Assembly: GCF_900324465.2 (NCBI RefSeq)
Contig: NC_046627.1
Span: 14,124,967-14,188,966 of the forward strand
Origin: Anabas testudineus
Taxonomy: Eukaryota; Chordata; Actinopteri; Anabantiformes; Anabantidae
DNA length: 64,000 nt
Direction: 5' to 3'
Positions 57,401-64,000 of this stretch are shown one piece after another; within the stretch, counting starts at the first letter, position 1, and every line of letters begins with the position of its first letter. The notes below the pieces were generated by a model, which ran no database searches, was not told the DNA's origin, and saw only the letters and a list, made by a program, of their open reading frames with translations. A program made the position numbers and the translations under genes.

Positions 57401-59530
57401 ATCGGGGAAGTGTTGCTGGTTCTGCGGTCTCTCCGTGGACTACGATGGCGAGGGGCTTTGGCGGGCGTGGAGGAGGAGTTGCGGTGGACGCGTGGAGCTC
57501 GGCCTGGGTTAGAGAGTCTACACTGGGGGTTGAGGATGGGCGGCGAGGGGGCTGTGACAGAGGCGTGGATGCCGGACGAGGGATTTGGTAACCACTGGTG
57601 GTGTGTGACTGCGTAAGTGGATGAACGTTGGAGTGTGTGTCATCACTGAGAGGAATCACCACAGGACGCAGGTGGAAATCTAAAGAGTGTTTTCTTGGAT
57701 GTGGAGAAGGGTGACAGCGTCTTCCTGCTCGTTTGTGAAGGTCAGAGGTCATACTAGCATCCAGAGACTGGCTGAGGGGTCCTGTCATGGCCGCAACTGT
57801 CCAAGGGGCTGATCTAAAGCTGGAGGAGGACGACGTAGGCGGGAGGCTGTTGGGAGGGAGGGAAGGGGATGAAGAAGAGGAAGAGGAGGAGGAGGTGGCA
57901 GAAGGAGGAGGGTAGAGGTTGTCATTGTAGTCGGTTTCAAGAGAGGTGGAGGATCCTAAAGGAGGTCTGGAGACAAGGAGAAATGATGACAAGAGAGTTA
58001 AATCGGAGCTTAACGATTCCTAAATATGAACAACAGTAGACACAAACTGGTTCTGTTTGAGTGACCACATCATTTTTCTGCTGAAGTTTCAAATGCACTT
58101 TCTTTGTGCTTTGCTTCTTTGTGTCAAAAATCTCCCTGTGAGCTGCGGCCAACTTTCCATACCTCAGCAAACCACCATCAGATCTCTGTGGACTGATGCA
58201 AATCTTTCCAGCTAAGGAATAAAGAAGGATTTATTGTGCTGTTGTCAACTGTCCCGTGAAGGTTTGCGATGTCAACACTCTAAGAAGTATGTGGGTGTGA
58301 TCCGGGCTAAGATAAACCTCTAAGTTCCTTACTTAGATTCAACAGGTCTGATCCTGTTACTCTGACTGTTTAAGCTTCAGCTAGTTTCTCTTGGTCTGAA
58401 GCACAGTGACAACTGTATATGACACATGTACTTTTTAATAAACTTTAACTTAGCTTTTAAAAATAAAGTAAACTCAGTAAATAAAACCACGCAGGAGAGG
58501 AGGTGTGCTCACCTGATGTGACTCTGGCAGTGTGATAACCACATGTAGTCCTCCTCGGTGTTGCCAGCGGTGTGGTTGTAAGGGGGTGGTACTGATCCTG
58601 TTACCGTGGTGATGGTGGCAGTGCCACTGGTTGGGCTCATCACAGCGATGGAGGATGAGCCTGACACCGGAGGTCTGTCTGCAACTGCAGGAAAAAAACA
58701 AGTCACTGTGAGTACTGTAAGCGCCTCCTACGAAAAAGTTATGAGATTAACTTTTGATATTAGGTTTCGATATGAACCAGTGGATAGTACTGATCCTTTA
58801 TGTCCACATCATGAATCAGTATCCGTTTTCCAAATGGTTAAAACACTAAAGACAGAATGATTCACTGCAGGTTTATAAAGTCTCAGCTATCTGTGCAAAA
58901 AACAGACAAAGTGCAAATGACTGTACATAATGTGCTCATTTTATATTTTAATATATAAAACCATATCCCCATCTGAGTCGAAGAAACACACACAGTCGAC
59001 ACAGACATTATTTCTTCACTCCTCCCACTTGTTTTCACACTGACTCAGCCACAACCCACACACACACATATACACATCTATCCTTTGCAAATCAGTGTGA
59101 GAAAATATTTGGATCCGTCCCTTCTATGGCCGTACCGTCGTCAGTCGGGTTGAAGCCACAGAGCAGGCAGATGGACGTCACCCAGCGGTTCATGTCCTCT
59201 TCGGACTCGGCCACCAGGTACCAGATCCTCTCCACCGTCCTCAGGTCGAAAACAAAACTGCTCTCCAGCTCCTTCTTTGTGAACGACAGGCCGGCATCCA
59301 CCTGAGGGAGAAAGGGGGAATCAGAGAATAAATAGTTGAATGAAAAGTGTTGTAATCAGAAAGATCATAACATCAAGAAGTTCGACTTCTTGTCTATTTA
59401 CCTGTTCACACAGGTTCAGGTTGATGGTCCTGATTGGACGGCGCGAATGCTGGTTCTTGTAGTACTGCAGGACGTCCGGCTCCCCAGTCAGCCGACCACT
59501 TCGCAATACGAACCAACGCCTCTTCCAAGC
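51468..59530 (-). CDS. gab1: GRB2-associated-binding protein 1 (GAB1), exons 2-13, partial
   Basis: GAB1 is a cytosolic docking protein phosphorylated by receptor tyrosine kinases; it recruits PI3K, SHP2 and GRB2. Twelve exons on the minus strand join in frame to 728 residues: 59530-59402, 59301-59136, 58684-58513, 57966-57314, 55620-55538, 55401-55292, 54789-54497, 54393-54322, 52652-52556, 52190-52061, 51859-51758, 51647-51468. The first two give the PH domain ([14 protein letters not shown], then [14 protein letters not shown]). GRB2-binding sites are PPPRPPKP and [11 protein letters not shown]3K-type YxxM sites are NYVPMS, NYVPMT and NYVAMT. The C-terminus carries the paired SHP2 sites VEYLDL and [16 protein letters not shown] and [10 protein letters not shown] point to GAB1 rather than GAB2 or GAB3. 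The first exon (about 24 residues) is outside the window. Confidence 0.93.
52660..54320. other. gab1 intron
   Basis: Intron between the exons ending at 54322 and starting at 52652. No other gene or clear repeat was seen. Confidence 0.6.
55625..57310. other. gab1 intron
   Basis: Intron between the large Ser/Pro-rich exon and the FHIPRSL exon. It is AT-rich with no independent gene supported. Confidence 0.6.
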
Positions 59531-60456
59531 CTGGACAGAGAGAAAGTGTCAACATCAACTAATGTCAGCAAATAAACATACGACTGATGAGATATTATTA
59601 TGGCCACGTACAGTCAGAAAGACAGAAAGAGAACAACACAAGTGTAGTTGGAGTTCATGTCAAATTGTGAAATGTGTTATATGTATAGAACATAAATAAA
59701 CACTAACCCTCAAACATAACAACGACTAATACCGTGACACCTATTAGGTGACTCGTCTTATTGAAACACTAATCTCATCACCACAGAAGAATGTGCCGTG
59801 TGACCAAAATGAAAACAACCAGCAGAAAAGAAACATACTTTGAGTTGGTTTCACCAGACACACACACAGCTTGGTACATACGGTGTAGACAACTCCACTA
59901 GAGGCTTATTAACAAGTGTCAATAAAACAGACCATGAAACACAGAGCAGCAAGCAGCAAGACAATTAAAGCAAACTAATCACCATCGCTAATGGCTGTGA
60001 AACACACTCAGGCTCCCCAGAGGATGAACCCTTTCTATTTTGGACCATCTATTAGCTTTGATCTAGTGGCATCATCACAACAAAGGTGACTTTGTTAGAA
60101 GTCAACAACAAGGAACACGTCACATTGAACGTGTTGATTGTCGAGTTCACGTTGAGTTTGGTTCTTTCTCTCGGACTCGGTCACTGGTGCTGGTGTCTCT
60201 CTCCCATGTCAGACGTTTTACAGTCCAGCGCACATGAATGCTAACTAAACATTTCGAAGACACGTACTGCGAATTGCTAAATGTTTGACACGTCCCTCAG
60301 GATGCTGCCACCGTGCACCGAGCATTGTGGGTAGGGTCCACCTCCCATGAGCGAGCCGCCACAGGATGACACCTCATACTTCACACATGACTCACCACCT
60401 ATGTGACTGTGACTGTGTGTGAGTGTGAGGACTCCACTGTATGGTGTGTGTAGGCA

Positions 60457-60477
60457 GTGTGTGTGTGTGTGTGTGTG
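60457..60477. repeat. (GT)n microsatellite
   Basis: About ten GT units in gab1 intron 1. A similar tract lies at 60,692-60,712. Confidence 0.85.
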
Positions 60478-62786
60478 GCAGAAACACCACATGATTATTT
60501 CAAAGGTGTGAAGCAGAGCATGAAGCGGGATTTTAAATAAATAACAGCATGTGCACACACACACTGTCCACACAGTGATGGTTTAGTTTTGCTCCATAAT
60601 TATCTATAAGGAGACAGAACTGGTGAACGAGAGTGATCTAAAACACAGGACGGAGCTTTGTTCAACTGTTCATGAGGCTAAATACAGAGCAGTGTGTGTG
60701 TGTGTGTGTGTGCCACCAGTAATCCAAAAAAACCAAATCCATCTCCTCCTGTTTATTAGCGTTTCTCAACAAAACCAATGTGAGTCCATGTGTGTGTGAG
60801 CGTGTGATCAAATTGCGCAGCAATTAAACACCGTACAGCACATTTCCCCTTCTTTCTCTCCAAACACGGACAGGAAGAGGAAGTAGCTGAACAGGAAATA
60901 CCTCTAAGAGATGGCAGTAGATGTGTGTGTGTGTGTTTTCTCTCTGTCCCCTTCGTTCTGTTTGATGATCAGTCGTCTTCAGGCTGCTGGCCAAATAAAA
61001 GCATTGAATGGCAGCACCTAGCTTGAAAATATTATTCTTCTAATATGGCTTCTAATGAAAGGAACAAGACAAAGTTGCACCAACTGTTTGCAAAACTGCC
61101 ACTAATTCTAATTCTGTGTGTAAGTTAATTAGTTAACGACTAATTAAACTCATCCTGTAACAGTAAACATATGTATCATGGATCAAAACAGATACTGTAT
61201 GTTCTCTTTTGCAAAAGATAAATACAACCATAGGATTAATGTCCATGTAAATACATTTTAATACATGTACAACTTCATGAAGTGCAGACCAGGCTACATG
61301 TGCATGTTTATCAGCTTCTAAAGAAGAGGAACTGCATCCTAAAGCGCGCTGCTTTAGCTTTTACTTTCAGTTATTGTGTTTGCTGCGTGTGTTGTATCAA
61401 GTAAAATCTCACTTCACACTCAGCATTTCATTCCTAGAATCAACAATGAGCTGCTTTAATATCGGCGATTTAAAAGTAATAATGATAACCTCTTTTCCTG
61501 TGGCAGAGAATACCTTCTCCTCTCCTTTCATTTTGTTTCCTCTTTTGACCTTTGACCCCTCCCGAGCAGGAAGAGGGCACAATGGATCTAAAATAACATT
61601 TCCTCCATCCTGCCTCTAAACTAAAATTACCACCAGACATGAAGTTCCTCATTTACTGATCTATTATTCCTCCTTTTTCTCCTTCACGTTTAATTTCTCA
61701 GAAGTGCAGAGAGACACTTTCAGTTTGACAGAAATCGCTGTAAACACGGTGAGAAAACTGGAATGGAGCGTTCACCTTTTACATCCTCCTTTAATATCAT
61801 CTAGACTTTGCTGTATCGTTGTTTTCTTGAAACTACTCAGAGTGGAACTGAAAAAGCTTCATTTAAAATGGCACATATTGCATTAAAGATGGATTTTAAT
61901 GTGACTTGTGACTCCTTTGTCTCTCTTTTCTCTATAATTGCTACTAGTAAACATTATATTGTCATCCTCAAGTTAAACGCTGAGATCTGGGAACTGAATG
62001 GGAACACACACAGACACATACGATACGTTGTAGACAAACGCTCTCCCAAATGAGTGAGTCCAATGCCATTTTAACAGATATGAACTATGGTCAAAATAAA
62101 ATCCAATCCCTTTTGTTTTAATGATTGTTATTATACCTTAATAATCTTTGGACTTGGACTTTTACACCCAGTGCATTGAAACTCGATCACGACCACCCAA
62201 CATGATAAAGAAAGGAAAGCTTAACATTACATCTGTGTTACGTCTCAGTGATGGATGAACCCTTTTTAAACGGACTCTGTTTAGATTCTGCCAGGACATT
62301 GTTGATACTGGTTTTCTCTTTTTTTACGACTTAAATATACAGGTTCGACTGGATCTTTTTACGGTTTGCTTCACTATATCCTGAAGAACTGGAAGTGCGC
62401 TTGTCTGCCAGCTTCTAATCTGTCTGAGGGAAATGACCTCCTCACTCCACAATGTGTTATGATAGAACCAGAACCAGCTCCAGTGAAAAGTTGGGGGGTC
62501 TTTATTAACGGTCATGAGAAAGACTTTAATGTAAGAGCTGAAGTTGAGGTATTATTTTAAATACATGTAATTGGATGATCTGTGTGGCTTTTGATTTGTG
62601 TTTGTGGATTTTAAGTCTATGAAAACACTCTCTTTTGCTCTGTTTCATGTTAACACAGTACCGTCTCTCTAACCTTTCACAGATTCAGCTGTGTTTGACC
62701 TCGTCTGTCTCTGTCTGTGTATGAATTTTTGTTGTAGACGAGAGGATTCAACTCATCCTTCTTCTCGATTCTGTTCCATTTCCTAC

Positions 62787-62788
<2 letters not shown>

Positions 62789-62821
<33 letters not shown>
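62789..62821. repeat. (GT)n microsatellite
   Basis: About 16 GT units in gab1 intron 1. Confidence 0.9.
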
Positions 62822-62822
<1 letters not shown>

Positions 62823-63031
62823 CCAAATCTTCAAAATCTTCAGGGAGGCCCCCCTCCTCCTCCAACCAGGCCCAGCTGAGAGCGATTAGTTTATTACATA
62901 ACTCAGTTTTTCGACAGAACGGGGAGCGAATGATGACGAACTTCAACCCAAAACTTAGCATGAACACATGAACTCACACGTTGCCTGACTGATCCATGTG
63001 AGAGTGTGTGTTGACAGCAGATATACAGCTG

Positions 63032-63033
<2 letters not shown>

Positions 63034-63097
<64 letters not shown>
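63034..63097. repeat. (GT)n microsatellite
   Basis: About 31 GT units in gab1 intron 1. Confidence 0.95.
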
Positions 63098-63581
63098 ACA
63101 CACTGGGTTGTGGGCTGTATACCACCATGACTGAATATATACAAAGCCTGAACAGAGAGCTGCAGCCTCTCTTCTTAGCTCCGTCTCTCTCGTCTTTTTC
63201 TACTTTTGTCTCCACCTCTTTTTCTTTCTTCTTCTCCTCCTTCGCTCCCACCTGCTGAGGACTTGACTGGAGCGAAACCAAGAAAGTGGAAATGTGCACA
63301 AACGTTTCCCTCCTAACATAACGTTTAGTTTGATGTTGTCGAATATGGATTGTGGTTGATGAAGTTTTTATAATTCAAACATTTAAAGCTAATGAAGGAC
63401 AGTACACTTTTCTATTATATCTTGAAATAAAAAGTTGCCGGTTCAGGACTGAAAATTTTGTATGTGGCCTTGAAAAGCTCCAGCTGCTCCTCCAGACTGT
63501 GATAGTAAAGGCAACTTCCCTTTTTGTGTGTGTGTGTCTCTAAACAACAAAGTTTCTTCTGCACTATTTGTTCTTTCTTGT

Positions 63582-63585
<4 letters not shown>

Positions 63586-63632
<47 letters not shown>
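63586..63632. repeat. (CA)n microsatellite
   Basis: About 23 CA units in gab1 intron 1. Confidence 0.95.
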
Positions 63633-63638
<6 letters not shown>

Positions 63639-64000
63639 AGTTCCTCAGAGAAAAGAAAGCATTTAGCACCAGAAGAAGAAACCAAATTCAAGTCACAGCA
63701 CACAACAAGAATGACAACTGAGCCCCATTTGCTCCGTAAAGAATGAATCAAGAATTAAAGAAAGGTTCAGGGAAGCAGCGGAGGGGAGATGAGATTAGCT
63801 CAAGTCACTGGGAAGGCATGTCAGATATGCAGCACGTGTTTATGTGTGTGTGTGTGTGTGTATGTAACTGCCAAAGCTGCTTCTTTACTGGAAAGTGAAC
63901 TGGAAAAACAGACTTATGCTGATTTGACTTCAGTCAAAATGTACTGTTTTGAGCTCTACAACACGTTTTTATACAATTCATGCACTTACCCAACGATTAC

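Larger units (their letters stand above)
59535..64000. other. Start of gab1 intron 1
   Basis: No coding exon of gab1 or another gene is supported. The region is rich in GT/CA microsatellites. Being the first intron of a widely expressed scaffold gene it may hold enhancers, but none can be shown from sequence alone. Confidence 0.5.

Noticed and set aside
1-64000. CRISPR arrays, rRNA genes and bacterial-type operons
   Set aside because: None was seen. Gene structure and repeats are those of a vertebrate nuclear genome.

Overview
This window comes from a ray-finned fish, most likely a percomorph teleost. It has spliced vertebrate genes with GT-AG introns, a gab1 gene, many decayed Tc1/mariner transposons, a tRNA-derived SINE, common teleost interspersed repeats and long CA/GT microsatellites. 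No bacterial, viral-genome or CRISPR feature was seen.

Positions 1-7,700 are mostly transposon debris. They hold a Tc1 relic, two related minus-strand copies of a truncated Tc1-type DNA-binding ORF that are nearly identical over about 390 bp but clearly different upstream, and an orphan membrane exon of an immunoglobulin-type gene.

Positions 8,700-47,600 are a tandem cluster of small V-set immunoglobulin receptor-like genes, none of which I can name. Two classes are interleaved. Class I has exons for signal peptide, V domain and stalk plus membrane segment (genes at 8,715, 30,408 minus, 34,989, and a decayed one at 46,865 minus). Class II adds a separate stalk exon (13,289, 38,294, 41,373, and an Ig-less derivative at 21,182-26,190). 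All appear to share a 5' noncoding exon, an intron ending 7-8 nt before the ATG, and phase-1 introns around the V exon. In every V domain the B-strand position that normally holds Cys is Trp, and a Cys sits on the C strand where Trp is usual. An unrelated 84-residue predicted membrane protein (18,529-19,303) lies inside the cluster downstream of a cluster-type promoter exon.

A young, apparently whole but pol-less LTR retrotransposon (21,280-25,491) sits in intron 1 of the Ig-less gene. Its 727-bp LTRs differ at about one base, its 5-bp target-site duplication is intact, and its internal ORF codes for proline/alanine-rich tandem repeats.

Positions 48,000-64,000 contain an assembly gap (48,386-48,485), a gene-poor stretch, and exons 2-13 of gab1 on the minus strand (51,468-59,530), coding for the PH-domain scaffold that couples receptor tyrosine kinases to PI3K and SHP2. 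Its first exon lies beyond the right edge. Exon borders were deduced by reading frame, splice consensus and comparison among family members; no transcript evidence was available.
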